The notes beneath the pieces are model-generated. The model worked only from the letters and a program-made list of their open reading frames with translations. It had not been told where the DNA came from and ran no database searches. 64,000 bases of DNA, taken from Bacteroidia bacterium. GTDB taxonomy: Bacteria > Bacteroidota > Bacteroidia > Bacteroidales > Paludibacteraceae. Below are positions 26,679 through 36,584 of the stretch, piece after piece. Where the stretch lies: the NCBI GenBank assembly GCA_009930305.1, contig RZYM01000001.1:124001-188000 (forward strand). The letters are read 5' to 3'. Numbering within the stretch: position 1 is the stretch's first letter; each line of letters starts with the position of its first letter. A program made the translations under genes and the position numbers.

Positions 26679-28616
26679 ATGAATTACCTGAATTTTGACA
26701 AGACAGTACTCTCCAATCTGGAAAAATCTTTAACAAAAGAGATGCTCCGCACCAATCGCTCAGGTGCATACAACAGCACTACTATTGTTGATTGTAACAC
26801 GCGTAAATATCACGGACAATTAGTAGTCCCGCTTCCGGATATTGACAAAAACAATCACGTTTTGCTCTCTTCGTTGGATGAAACAATAATTCAACACAAA
26901 GCCGAATTTAATTTGGGAGTACACGAATATTCGGGTCAGCATTTCAATCCAAACGGGCACAAATACATACGCGAATTTAGTTGTGAACTGATTTCAAAAA
27001 CCGTTTATAGAGTGGGCGGTGTTATTATATCGAAAGAAAGAATGATGGTTTCTTTTGAGCCACGCATCATCACAAAATACACTCTTATCGAAGCACACTC
27101 TCCTACAATAATAAGATTTAAACCATTCCTTGCTTTTAGAAGTGTAAACAATCTTTCAAAGAAAAATAATGCTGCAAATACAAATTATGAAGACGTGAAT
27201 AATGGTATTAAATGCCAATTGTATCCACAATATCCTCATTTGTTTATGCAATTCTCTAAAAAAGCAGAATATGTTCATAAACCTTATTGGTACGAAAATT
27301 TATCATATAACAAAGAGCAAGAAAGAGGATACGAATATGAAGAAGATCTTATTGTTCCGGGGTATTTCGAAATGCCAATAAAAAAAGGCGAATCAATTTT
27401 CTTTACTGCAGGTTTATCTGAAGCATCGCCTAAAACACTTAAAAACATTTGGGAAGAAGAACTTGCAAAAAGGAACCCACGTACAGACATGTTTAACTGC
27501 CTTAAAAACGCAGCACAACAGTTTTACAAAAAACAAGAGGATGGAGATTACTTATTAGCGGGTTATCCTTGGTTCAACACGCGTGCAAGAGACGAATTTG
27601 TTTCTTTACCAGGTGCTACACTATGCATCGGCAGGCCAGATAGATTTGAATCAATAATCAGAACAGCTATAAGAGAAATTCAAAAACTGATAAACGGTGA
27701 AAGTTCCGAGTTAATCGAACAAATTGATGCTCCTGATGCTTTATTGTGGTTTATATGGTCAATACAACAATACGGGATATATGAATCAAAAGAAGATATG
27801 TACCAAAAATATGGTGATATTTGCAATGAGATAATGCAGTTCATCATTCGTCAGAAACACCCAAATCTTTATTTGCATGATAATGGTTTATTGTATGTAG
27901 ATGGTCGAAACATTCCTATGACATGGATGAATGCTACCGAAAACAACAAACCGATTACACCTAGAACAGGTTATATAGTTGAAACAAATACTCTATGGTA
28001 TAATGCTTTATGCTTTATTGCTGAATATTCTAATCGGCTAAAGGATAATAAATCACAAAAAGAGTACGAATCACTAGCATCAAAAGTAAAAGCGACGTTC
28101 ATTCAAACATTCTGGAATGGTATCTATTTATACGATTTTGTGAATGGCAGTGAACATGATGTAGAGGTTCGTCCAAATATGATATTTGCAGTATCTCTAC
28201 CATTTTCTCCATTAGACAAATATCAAAAAAAATCTGTTTTAGACATTTGTACACGTGAGCTTCTTACAAGTAAAGGTTTAAGAAGCTTAAGCCCTAAAAG
28301 TGGTTATTACAGACCGAATTACATTGGAGGAATGCAAGAGCGAGACCGCAATTATCACAATGGACCTGTTTGGCCCTGGACAACCGGTGCATACGCAGAA
28401 GCATATTTAATCGTACACAAACAAAGCGGTATTTCATTTGTTGAACGAATGATGATAGGTATGGAGGCAGAAATGAAAAAATTATGCATTGGTACACTAT
28501 CTGAATTGTACGATGGAAATCCTCCATATAAAGGACATGGTGCAATGTCATTTGCACCAACTGTAGCAGAAATAATACGTACCTTAACCTTATTAAAACA
28601 ATATAACGAAGCCTAA
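26679..28616 (+). CDS. glycogen debranching enzyme (amylo-alpha-1,6-glucosidase type)
   Basis: 645 residues from the ATG at 26679. The N-terminal domain (about 1-270) has the Bacteroidetes/archaeal debranching type GDE_N features TNRSGAYNSTTIVDCNTRKYHG. The C-terminal (alpha/alpha)6 domain (about 300-645) includes GYPWFNTRARDEFVSLPG, TGYIVETNTLWYNAL, RPNMIFAVSLP and YHNGPVWPWTTGAYAEAY. It hydrolyses alpha-1,6 branch points of glycogen in the cytoplasm. It is the first gene of a three-gene glycogen operon with GT4 and GH57 proteins. Confidence 0.88.
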   Translation: MNYLNFDKTVLSNLEKSLTKEMLRTNRSGAYNSTTIVDCNTRKYHGQLVVPLPDIDKNNHVLLSSLDETIIQHKAEFNLGVHEYSGQHFNPNGHKYIREFSCELISKTVYRVGGVIISKERMMVSFEPRIITKYTLIEAHSPTIIRFKPFLAFRSVNNLSKKNNAANTNYEDVNNGIKCQLYPQYPHLFMQFSKKAEYVHKPYWYENLSYNKEQERGYEYEEDLIVPGYFEMPIKKGESIFFTAGLSEASPKTLKNIWEEELAKRNPRTDMFNCLKNAAQQFYKKQEDGDYLLAGYPWFNTRARDEFVSLPGATLCIGRPDRFESIIRTAIREIQKLINGESSELIEQIDAPDALLWFIWSIQQYGIYESKEDMYQKYGDICNEIMQFIIRQKHPNLYLHDNGLLYVDGRNIPMTWMNATENNKPITPRTGYIVETNTLWYNALCFIAEYSNRLKDNKSQKEYESLASKVKATFIQTFWNGIYLYDFVNGSEHDVEVRPNMIFAVSLPFSPLDKYQKKSVLDICTRELLTSKGLRSLSPKSGYYRPNYIGGMQERDRNYHNGPVWPWTTGAYAEAYLIVHKQSGISFVERMMIGMEAEMKKLCIGTLSELYDGNPPYKGHGAMSFAPTVAEIIRTLTLLKQYNEA

Positions 28617-28647
28617 AAAACTTGCGTTAAATGGATATATTAGCAAT

Positions 28648-29904
28648 ATGAAAGCACTAATGTTTGGGTGGGAGTTTCCACCGCACATTTTAGGAGGGTT
28701 GGGAACTGCCAGCTATGGACTGACGAGAGGAATGTCGGTACAAGATAACTTAGAAATTACCTTTGTAATTCCAAAGCCATACGGAGATGAAGACCAAAGT
28801 TTTTTAAAACTTATAGGAGCATGCAATGTGCCGGTTGTCAGAAAAGATAATTCTTGGGACCACGTTAATGAACGCATTGGCCGAATCATGCATCCTAATG
28901 AATATTTCTGGTATCGTGACCACATATATTATGACTTTAGACGCATTGTAACAAATGAATTAGGCTGCATAGATTTTTCCGGACGCTATCCTGATAACTT
29001 GATTCAAGAAATCGACAATTACGAAGCAGTTGCAGGAGTATTAGCTCATAGTTTAGAATTTGACGTAATACACTCACACGATTGGCTTACATATCCGGCA
29101 GGAATTTTTGCAAAGCAAATATCAGGTAAACCACTGGTAATTCACGTACATGCAACTGATTTTGACCGCAGTAGAGGTAATGTCAATCCTACTGTATATA
29201 ATATTGAAAAACGTGGCATGGATATTGCTGATCACATAATATGTGTAAGCAATTTAACTAGAAATACTGTAATTGAAAAATACCACCAACATCCCGACAA
29301 AGTAACAACAGTACATAACGCAGTAGACCCTGTTCCAAATGTAGAACATTTTAAAAAGGAAGAAAGAAAAGACAAATTAGTTACATTTCTTGGACGTATT
29401 ACCATGCAGAAGGGACCTGAATATTTTGTAGAGGCTGCATATAGAGTATTGCAACGTACCAAGAATGTTCGCTTTGTAATGGCTGGGAATGGTGATATGA
29501 TGCAAGCAATGATAGATTTAGCTGCATCTCGTGGTATTGCAGATCGCTTTCACTTTCCGGGATTCTTAAAGGGATCTGAGGTTCATCAAATGCTTGCTAA
29601 TAGTGACGTTTATGTAATGCCTTCAGTATCAGAACCTTTTGGAATCTCACCACTTGAAGCAATGCAGGTTGGTACACCATCAATTATATCTAAGCAATCA
29701 GGATGTGCTGAAATATTAGAACACGCAATTAAAACAGATTATTGGGATATTGATGCAATGGCGGACGCTATTTATGCTATTGTTGAATATTCTTCAATAT
29801 ACAAAACACTAAGTGATGAGGGCATAAAAGAAGTTAATGCAATCACATGGGATAAAGCAGGATTAAAAGTCCGCAGTATTTATAATAGAGTTACAGGTAG
29901 ATAA
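28648..29904 (+). CDS. glycosyltransferase family 4, glycogen synthase-like
   Basis: 418 residues with GT-B fold. It opens with KALMFGWEFPPHILGGLGTASYGL, the synthase-type N-terminus. It has a IHSHDWLTYPAGIFAK segment, a GRITMQKGPEYFVEAA C-terminal nucleotide site and the E-x7-E motif EPFGISPLE. Bacteroidetes proteins of this type are thought to elongate alpha-1,4-glucan. It lies 31 bases after the debranching gene and 18 bases before the GH57 gene. Confidence 0.85.
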   Translation: MKALMFGWEFPPHILGGLGTASYGLTRGMSVQDNLEITFVIPKPYGDEDQSFLKLIGACNVPVVRKDNSWDHVNERIGRIMHPNEYFWYRDHIYYDFRRIVTNELGCIDFSGRYPDNLIQEIDNYEAVAGVLAHSLEFDVIHSHDWLTYPAGIFAKQISGKPLVIHVHATDFDRSRGNVNPTVYNIEKRGMDIADHIICVSNLTRNTVIEKYHQHPDKVTTVHNAVDPVPNVEHFKKEERKDKLVTFLGRITMQKGPEYFVEAAYRVLQRTKNVRFVMAGNGDMMQAMIDLAASRGIADRFHFPGFLKGSEVHQMLANSDVYVMPSVSEPFGISPLEAMQVGTPSIISKQSGCAEILEHAIKTDYWDIDAMADAIYAIVEYSSIYKTLSDEGIKEVNAITWDKAGLKVRSIYNRVTGR

Positions 29905-29922
29905 CAAACAAAACCATACAAT

Positions 29923-31200
29923 ATGAAAAATATTTGTTTTTATTTTCAAGTACACGTACCTTACGCACTACGCCGCTATCGGTTTTTTGAAATTGGGAAA
30001 GACCACTATTATTATGATGATTTTGGTACAGAACAACAGATTAGAGAATTAGCCGATAAATCTTATTTACCTGCTAACCGCATAATTGCCAATTTGATTC
30101 GTACGTCAGGAGGAAAATTCCGTTGTGGATTTTCAATTTCAGGAGCAGCTATTGAACAATTAGAACAATATGCACCCGAAGTTATAGATAGTTTTAAAGA
30201 ATTGGCAGACACAAACTGTGTTGAATTTCTAGCAGAACCTTATGCGCATTCACTATCTTCGGTATTTAATGATAACGAGTTCGAATTGCAGGTTAAAAAG
30301 CACTCTGCCAAGATAAAGGAGCTTTTTGGTAAGAAACCAACTTCTTTCCGTAACTCAGAGCTAATTTATTCTGATGAAATCGGCGAAAAAGTTGCTAAAC
30401 TAGGATATAATACAATCTTGTTGGAAGGTGCAAAACATATATTAGGATGGAAGAGTCCAAACTACGTATATGGTCACCCATATTTACCGAAATTGAAATT
30501 ATTGACTCGAAACTTTTCTATGAGTAACCACATACCTTTTGAGTTTTCAAATACCTCATGGGCTGATTATCCACTAACAGCAGATAAATTTACTCAATGG
30601 ATTGCAGATACTCCTGAAGAAGAAAAAATTTTCAATATATGGTTGGGGTATGAAGCATTCGGTTCTATACAAAAAAGCTATACCGGAATTTTTGAATTTC
30701 TTAAAGCATTACCAACTCAAGCATTTAATAGGGGTATTGGATTTATTACACCTGCTGAAGCCGCTAAAATGACAGCTGTCGACACTTTTAGCGCACCATA
30801 TCCAATAAGTTGGTCGGGCAAAGAAAAAGACTTGAGTAGTTGGACGGGTAACCAATTACAAGAAGAGGCTTTACAAAAACTATATAGCGTTGCAGAACGC
30901 GTCAATTTATGTAAAGAGAAAGCTTTAAAACGCGATTGGCAGACAATACAAGCTACTGATTACTTAAGATATATGAGTTTTAAAAATGCTTGGGGTTCTC
31001 CATTCGATTCGCCTTATGATGCATTTATTAATTATATGAATATTTTAGCAGACTTTTTACTTCGGGTTGATGCAGAGTATCCGACATCAATAGAAAATGA
31101 AGAATTAAATGCTTTGCTAAAAACAATAAACGAACAAGAATCGACTATATCTGAATTGGAGAATACAATCAAGACATTGCGTAGTCGTAAGACTAAATAA
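29923..31200 (+). CDS. GH57-like protein, catalytic motifs altered
   Basis: 425 residues. The GH57-type (beta/alpha)7 features are recognisable: FQVHVPYALRRYRFFEIG (region 1), FLAEPYAHSLS (region 2), FRNSELIYSDEIG (region 3), and NIWLGYEAFGSIQ where active GH57 amylases have a DYETFGEH-like motif. The acid/base Asp appears replaced by Gly and the HQP of region 1 by HVP. The C-terminus holds a coiled-coil-like tail. It sits third in the glycogen operon, so a role in glycogen handling is likely, but hydrolase activity is doubtful. The family call is firm; the activity is not. Confidence 0.8.
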   Translation: MKNICFYFQVHVPYALRRYRFFEIGKDHYYYDDFGTEQQIRELADKSYLPANRIIANLIRTSGGKFRCGFSISGAAIEQLEQYAPEVIDSFKELADTNCVEFLAEPYAHSLSSVFNDNEFELQVKKHSAKIKELFGKKPTSFRNSELIYSDEIGEKVAKLGYNTILLEGAKHILGWKSPNYVYGHPYLPKLKLLTRNFSMSNHIPFEFSNTSWADYPLTADKFTQWIADTPEEEKIFNIWLGYEAFGSIQKSYTGIFEFLKALPTQAFNRGIGFITPAEAAKMTAVDTFSAPYPISWSGKEKDLSSWTGNQLQEEALQKLYSVAERVNLCKEKALKRDWQTIQATDYLRYMSFKNAWGSPFDSPYDAFINYMNILADFLLRVDAEYPTSIENEELNALLKTINEQESTISELENTIKTLRSRKTK

Positions 31201-31201
31201 A

Positions 31202-31209
31202 TATTTTTG
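31202..31209 (+). promoter_or_regulatory. -7 promoter box of the DUF4301 gene
   Basis: TATTTTTG, 52 bases before the ATG at 31262. Confidence 0.4.
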
Positions 31210-31261
31210 ACTGGAGATTAAGACTTAATGATTGATTAAAACAACATTAACAGCTGAATAT

Positions 31262-32791
31262 ATGTTGACAAAAGAAGACTTGGAGCAATTAAAAAGCAAA
31301 GGTATTAGTGAGAGTACATTTTACACACAATTGGAAAATTTTGAGAAAGGATTTCCGTTTGCTTATTTGGATAGTGCTGCCACTATAGGCAATGGTATTG
31401 TTACACTTTCTGACGATGATATTTCAAAATACATAAAGAGATTCGACGAGCAAAAAGAAACATTATCTCTGCTTAAATTTGTTCCTGCATCAGGAGCTGC
31501 ATCAAGAATGTTCAAAGACTTAATAAATTTCGCCGCATCTTACGATGGATCCGGCGATTTAGACGCATATCCTGCAATTAAAAAATGCATGAAGGATATT
31601 CGAAAATTTGCTTTCTATGACAAGTTAAAATCTAAATTGCGCAAAAGGGATATTAAGATAGATGACTTGATATACAATAAAGATTACAAGACGATTGCAA
31701 ATTTTATTCTTAATGAGTATGGTTTAGACTACCAACACCTACCAAAGGCAATGCTTTACTTCCATCGTTACTCAGATGGTCCAAGAAGTGCATTTGGAGA
31801 ACACTTGGTAGAAGGTAGTGAATATGCTTATGATATAAATCGTGAAATAAATCTTCATTTTACTATTTCGCCCGAACACAGACATTTGTTTGAAAATAAG
31901 TTAGAAACTGTAGTACTAAGATTTGAAGAAAAATTTAATATGAAATACAATATTGAATTTTCTGAACAAAAATCAAAAACCGATATGGTTGCATTAGATG
32001 AAAATGGAGAATTAATTAGGAATAAAGATGGCAGTATTTTATTTCGACCTGGCGGTCATGGTGCATTAATTGAGAATCTGAATGACTGTGATGCAGACCT
32101 TATATTTATCAAGAACATTGACAATGTTACTGTAGATCATTTAAAAGACACTACATACAGATATAAGAAAGCATTAGCAGGATATTTGTTGTTTTTACAA
32201 GAACAAACATTTGAATGCCTCGAGAAACTAGATTTGCTTTCTATTGATAATACTGATTTAGCCAAAATTGAAGCTTTTGCATCACAGCAACTTTATATCC
32301 GAGTAAATATGAGTTATTATAGCCAAAGTCAACGTGAGAAAATTGCATTTTGGCAACAAAAACTCAATCGACCTATTCGTGTTTGCGGTATGGTTAAGAA
32401 TGAAGGTGAACCAGGTGGTGGTCCATATTGGATTCGTAACAAACAACACGAAAAGAGTTTGCAGATTATAGAAGCTTCACAAATAGATTTCACCAACAGA
32501 TATCAAGTAGAATCTGTTCAAAAAGCATCACACTTCAACCCTGTTGATTTAGTTTGTGGAGTTCGTAACTATAAAGGCAACAAATTCAATCTTAAGAACT
32601 ATATTGACAAGTCTACCGGTTTTATTTCAACTAAAAATCAAAATGGTATTGAGATGAAAATCCAGGAATTACCAGGACTTTGGAATGGCTCAATGGCCAA
32701 TTGGATTAGCATTTTTGTCGAAGTTCCTATCGAAACTTTTACGCCTGTAAAAACTCTTGAAGATTTATTAAGAGACGAGCATCAGGAGTAA
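31262..32791 (+). CDS. DUF4301-family protein
   Basis: 509 residues from the ATG at 31262 (MLTKEDLEQLKSKGI); an upstream TTG at 31232 would add ten residues with no support. The sequence has the DUF4301 features KFVPASGAASRMFKDL near residue 80 and RPGGHGALIENLND near 275, which resemble the sugar-nucleotidyl binding loops of distant GT-A folds. No signal peptide is present, so it is cytoplasmic. Function unknown. It follows the glycogen operon. Confidence 0.82.
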   Translation: MLTKEDLEQLKSKGISESTFYTQLENFEKGFPFAYLDSAATIGNGIVTLSDDDISKYIKRFDEQKETLSLLKFVPASGAASRMFKDLINFAASYDGSGDLDAYPAIKKCMKDIRKFAFYDKLKSKLRKRDIKIDDLIYNKDYKTIANFILNEYGLDYQHLPKAMLYFHRYSDGPRSAFGEHLVEGSEYAYDINREINLHFTISPEHRHLFENKLETVVLRFEEKFNMKYNIEFSEQKSKTDMVALDENGELIRNKDGSILFRPGGHGALIENLNDCDADLIFIKNIDNVTVDHLKDTTYRYKKALAGYLLFLQEQTFECLEKLDLLSIDNTDLAKIEAFASQQLYIRVNMSYYSQSQREKIAFWQQKLNRPIRVCGMVKNEGEPGGGPYWIRNKQHEKSLQIIEASQIDFTNRYQVESVQKASHFNPVDLVCGVRNYKGNKFNLKNYIDKSTGFISTKNQNGIEMKIQELPGLWNGSMANWISIFVEVPIETFTPVKTLEDLLRDEHQE

Positions 32792-32806
32792 ATTCAAAAA
32801 AATCGC

Positions 32807-32814
32807 TACCTTTG
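32807..32814 (+). promoter_or_regulatory. -7 promoter box of the TonB-dependent receptor
   Basis: TACCTTTG, 20 bases before the ATG at 32835; fits TAnnTTTG. It supports the early start and an independent transcript for the receptor. Confidence 0.55.
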
Positions 32815-32834
32815 TGCGAATTAATCTTAATTAG

Positions 32835-35072
32835 ATGAACTGCACAAAAGAAAAACAATCAAGCACAGCACGTTTTCGCAGATTTACAAATAAACGCTAT
32901 GCTGCTTTTGCTTCTATGCACAAACAAGTTACTATTGGACACATTAGTGTTGATATTTGTTTGAGGGCACAAGCAAAGGCTAAAAAAAATTTTCGGAAGC
33001 AGGACATAAGAGCAGAATTTCAAGATGAAATGGCTGAAAAAGACTATCTTTCAATTATGCCGGCATCTGAAGAACTCATTACTTGTTTACAAGTATGTCC
33101 TGTAGTTAATAAGCATAAAACAAAAGGACTAGGAGGCCCTAGACCAAGACCATACAAAGCCGCTGTGCAATTATTCTTTTGCACAGCGGCTTTATTTATG
33201 TTTTCAAATATCATAAAAGCATCAGATTCAATTAGTATTAGTGGTAAATTGTCTGAAATTGAGATTATTGCACACAGAAGCAATGTGTACAATAACAAAC
33301 TCCGACCTATAATAAATTTGACACAAAATGATATTAAATCGCTACCTGTTACGTCTATAAACGAATTACTTGATTATATACCTGGAATTGACGTTAGACA
33401 AAGAGGTACAGGAGGAGTTCAAGCCGACTTATCGCTTAGAGCCGGAACATTTGATCAAGTATTGATTTTAATAGATGGAATGGACATAACCGATCCACAA
33501 ACAGGTCATCATAATTTAGACCTTCCAATAGATCTTGCATCTATAGAAAGCATAGAAATTATGCAAGGCAGTATAGGAAGTAACGGAGGTAGCGGATTTT
33601 GCGGAACTATAAATATAATAACAAATAAAAAACAGAGCAAAAAAGCCAGAGCTACTGTAAGTGGAGGTATGTACGGCAATTTTAATGTAGCACTTAACGG
33701 CAACTACTTTATTAAAGACTGGTCTATTGCGGCGTCAATCTCGCATAATCAATCTACTGGCTACATTAATAACACCGATTACAACTATAATAACTTGTAT
33801 TTAACAAGCGAATACGCATCAAAAAAGCTAGGTGAATTTAATTTCCGCATTGGTGGTCAAATTAAAGCTTTTGGTTCAAATTCTTTCTATTCTACTACTT
33901 ATCCCGACCAATTCGAGCGTACAAGAACTTTACTCGTAGGATTTGATTGGAGCAAGCGCTTAGGTAATTTCGGTCTTATTATAAATTCAAATTATAGAAG
34001 ACACTACGACCAATTTGAGTTATTTAGGGATACAACTAATGCTCCATCGTGGTATACAAATCCGAACTATCACCTTACTGATGTCGCAGGCATTGGTGCT
34101 AAAGGCGTTTGGTATTCAGGCATAGGTAAAAGTAGTCTGGGAATTACTTTTAAAGACGAGCATATTTTTAGCAATGTTTTAGGTGATTCGTTAGCACAAG
34201 CTAAACCGATTCCTTTTATCGAAAATACTGTTTTTAATTTGGGAAAGAACAGATATTATATAAGATACTATGCCGAACAACTATTTTTGACTCATAATTT
34301 TTCTGCTGCAGTAGGTTTATCAGGATTATATCATTCTCAATTTGGTAATCATTTTGATTTCGGATTAAATACTTCGTATTTATTTACTGATGTTTCAAAG
34401 CTATATTTGAATGTAAATAGTGCGACTCGCATGCCTACATTTACGGATTTGTACTATAAAAGTGCTACTCAAGTAAGCAACCCTAATCTGCAACCTGAAA
34501 AATCAATAACAGCAGAAATTGGAGGCTCGGTAGGTATAAAATGGTTTAATGCCTCTATTAATGGATACTACAGATATGGGAAAGACATTATTGATTGGAT
34601 ACAATTTGAAGAAAATGGTAAATGGTATAGCATGAATCACACTATTATACATGCAACTGGTGGTGATATTATTTTAGGAGCCAAATACGGCAAATATTTA
34701 AAGAATCTTCAGATTTCATACGCATTTAATTTTTTGTCAAAAATTACAGATCAGTATGTATCTAAATATGCTTTGGATTATCTGAAACATAAGGTAACTG
34801 TAAATGCAGATATCAATATATATAAGGGTTTCGGTATTAATCTTCAATATAGCTACCAAAACAGAAACGGATCATACTATTTACCGAACGGATCTATTAG
34901 TCAATATCCGGATTCACATATGCTAGACGGACGAATATATTGGGAAGATAAAGGTGTGAAAATTTATGCAGAAGCAACAAATATATTAAACCAAATATAC
35001 TATGATTATGGCAATATTCCACAGCCTGGTATATGGGTAAAAGCCGGTATAAGTTATTTGATTGGTAAATAA
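32835..35072 (+). CDS. TonB-dependent receptor with a long N-terminal extension
   Basis: 745 residues. The N-terminus carries an extension with RFRRFTNKRYAAFASMHKQV and TIGHISV (about 12-38), a motif that recurs in front of some Bacteroidetes TonB receptors, including BtuB-like ones. A signal-like hydrophobic stretch lies at about 109-128 (AAVQLFFCTAALFMFSNII). The plug domain (about 140-255) has INELLDYIPGIDVRQRG, DQVLILIDGMDITDPQTGHH and GSIGSNGGSGFCGTINI. The 22-strand barrel fills the rest, with the LQPEKSITAEIGGS segment. It imports a chelate or vitamin; a cobalamin-type ligand is a guess, and no cobalamin riboswitch is seen. A terminator-like hairpin is embedded in the coding sequence at 33156-33193. 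Confidence 0.85.
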   Translation: MNCTKEKQSSTARFRRFTNKRYAAFASMHKQVTIGHISVDICLRAQAKAKKNFRKQDIRAEFQDEMAEKDYLSIMPASEELITCLQVCPVVNKHKTKGLGGPRPRPYKAAVQLFFCTAALFMFSNIIKASDSISISGKLSEIEIIAHRSNVYNNKLRPIINLTQNDIKSLPVTSINELLDYIPGIDVRQRGTGGVQADLSLRAGTFDQVLILIDGMDITDPQTGHHNLDLPIDLASIESIEIMQGSIGSNGGSGFCGTINIITNKKQSKKARATVSGGMYGNFNVALNGNYFIKDWSIAASISHNQSTGYINNTDYNYNNLYLTSEYASKKLGEFNFRIGGQIKAFGSNSFYSTTYPDQFERTRTLLVGFDWSKRLGNFGLIINSNYRRHYDQFELFRDTTNAPSWYTNPNYHLTDVAGIGAKGVWYSGIGKSSLGITFKDEHIFSNVLGDSLAQAKPIPFIENTVFNLGKNRYYIRYYAEQLFLTHNFSAAVGLSGLYHSQFGNHFDFGLNTSYLFTDVSKLYLNVNSATRMPTFTDLYYKSATQVSNPNLQPEKSITAEIGGSVGIKWFNASINGYYRYGKDIIDWIQFEENGKWYSMNHTIIHATGGDIILGAKYGKYLKNLQISYAFNFLSKITDQYVSKYALDYLKHKVTVNADINIYKGFGINLQYSYQNRNGSYYLPNGSISQYPDSHMLDGRIYWEDKGVKIYAEATNILNQIYYDYGNIPQPGIWVKAGISYLIGK
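33156..33197 (+). terminator. terminator-like hairpin inside the receptor reading frame
   Basis: A perfect 15-bp stem (33156-33170 aaagccgctgtgcaa with 33179-33193) and an 8-base loop, followed by ATTTATG. It encodes the hydrophobic part of the signal-like segment and is read through in frame. It may act as an attenuator controlled by leader translation. Confidence 0.6.
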
Positions 35073-35107
35073 TGGTTATCTGCTGACCAAATAGAGAAAA
35101 AATTTAG

Positions 35108-35115
35108 TACTTTTG
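35108..35115 (+). promoter_or_regulatory. -7 promoter box of asnS
   Basis: TACTTTTG, 22 bases before the ATG at 35138. Confidence 0.5.
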
Positions 35116-35137
35116 TGCTTTCAAACATTTAGAAACC

Positions 35138-36544
35138 ATGGGAATATCTGGAAGAACCAAAGTAGCACAGGCACTAAAAATGACCTGTTATGGAGAAAAA
35201 ATTAATGTAAGGGGCTGGGTTAGAACTCGCCGCGGCAATAAGAATGTTGGTTTCATCGCATTAAATGATGGATCTACAATTAATAACATACAAATTGTTG
35301 CAGATGTTGCAAAATTCGGAGACGAATTCTTAAAACCTATCACAACAGGTGCTTGCATAGGAGTTACCGGAGTTTTAGTACAATCGATGGGACAAGGTCA
35401 AAATATTGAACTTCAAGCAGAAAATATTGAAATATATGGTGCTGCCGATCCTGAAACATATCCATTACAGAAGAAAGGTCACACTCTGGAATTTTTACGC
35501 GATATAGCTTATTTAAGACCTAGAACGAATACTTTTGGAGCTGTGTTCCGTATTCGTCACAATATGGCAATAGCTATTCACAAATTCTTTCACGAGCGCG
35601 GATTTTATTATTGGCATACACCATTAATTACTGCGTCAGACTGTGAGGGTGCCGGACAAATGTTTCAGATAACAACAATGAATCTATACGACTTAAAGAA
35701 AGACGATAATGGTTCGATTGATTTCTCTAATGATTTCTTCGGAAAACAAGCCAGTCTAACTGTATCAGGCCAACTAGAAGGAGAACTTGGAGCTTTGTCT
35801 TTAGGTGAAATTTATACATTCGGACCAACATTTAGAGCCGAAAATTCAAATACACCTCGACATCTTTCAGAATTTTGGATGATCGAACCTGAAATGGCAT
35901 TCTACGAAATTGAAGACAATATGCGATTGGCAGAAGATTTTATCAAATATTGCATAAAATGGGCCTTAGACAATTGTATAGAAGATGTGGAATTCTTAAA
36001 CAATATGTATGATAAAGAACTTATCAGTCGACTTGAATCTGTTATTAAAGAAGATTTTGTAAGACTTACGTATACTGAAGGCATTAAAATATTGGAAGAA
36101 GCAGTTGCAAATGGTCACAAGTTTGAGTTCCCTATTGGTTGGGGTATTGACTTACAATCTGAACATGAGCGTTTCTTGGTTGAAGAACATTTTAAACGTC
36201 CGGTTATACTTACTGATTATCCTAAAGAAATCAAATCATTCTACATGAAACAAAATGATGATGGGAAAACAGTAAGAGCAATGGATGTTTTATTCCCTAA
36301 AATAGGCGAAATCATCGGAGGATCTGAACGCGAATCAGATTACGAGAAACTTAAGAAACACGCACAAGAGATGAATGTTCCTGAGAAAGATATTTGGTGG
36401 TATTTGGATACTCGCCGTTGGGGTTCTGCTCCTCATTCAGGTTTCGGTCTAGGATTTGAAAGACTGCTATTATTTGTAACAGGTATGGCAAACATACGAG
36501 ATGTGATTCCTTTCCCTAGAACACCGAATAATGCTGAGTTCTAA
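35138..36544 (+). CDS. asnS: asparaginyl-tRNA synthetase
   Basis: 468 residues, standard for bacterial AsnRS. An N-terminal OB-fold anticodon domain (about 10-115: [23 protein letters not shown]) precedes the class II catalytic core with [24 protein letters not shown] (motif 2) and [16 protein letters not shown] (motif 3). It charges tRNA-Asn directly in the cytoplasm. It has its own -7 box, and a terminator follows. Confidence 0.96.
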   Translation: MGISGRTKVAQALKMTCYGEKINVRGWVRTRRGNKNVGFIALNDGSTINNIQIVADVAKFGDEFLKPITTGACIGVTGVLVQSMGQGQNIELQAENIEIYGAADPETYPLQKKGHTLEFLRDIAYLRPRTNTFGAVFRIRHNMAIAIHKFFHERGFYYWHTPLITASDCEGAGQMFQITTMNLYDLKKDDNGSIDFSNDFFGKQASLTVSGQLEGELGALSLGEIYTFGPTFRAENSNTPRHLSEFWMIEPEMAFYEIEDNMRLAEDFIKYCIKWALDNCIEDVEFLNNMYDKELISRLESVIKEDFVRLTYTEGIKILEEAVANGHKFEFPIGWGIDLQSEHERFLVEEHFKRPVILTDYPKEIKSFYMKQNDDGKTVRAMDVLFPKIGEIIGGSERESDYEKLKKHAQEMNVPEKDIWWYLDTRRWGSAPHSGFGLGFERLLLFVTGMANIRDVIPFPRTPNNAEF

Positions 36545-36552
36545 ATCAGAAT

Positions 36553-36584
36553 AAAAGGAGAATGTTTAAACATTCTTCTTTTTT
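36553..36584 (+). terminator. intrinsic terminator of asnS
   Basis: A stem of about 14-15 bp, 36553-36567 with 36568-36584, built on the palindrome gaatgtttaaacattc and followed by T6. It overlaps the stop codon of the convergent glycosyltransferase gene, so it may also stop that transcript. Confidence 0.7.

Noticed and set aside
28294-28560. 88-codon minus-strand frame inside the debranching enzyme gene
   Set aside because: Antisense shadow of a conserved coding region.
32815-33200. Cobalamin riboswitch ahead of the TonB receptor
   Set aside because: No B12-box sequence or long conserved leader; the region is coding from 20 bases after the -7 box.
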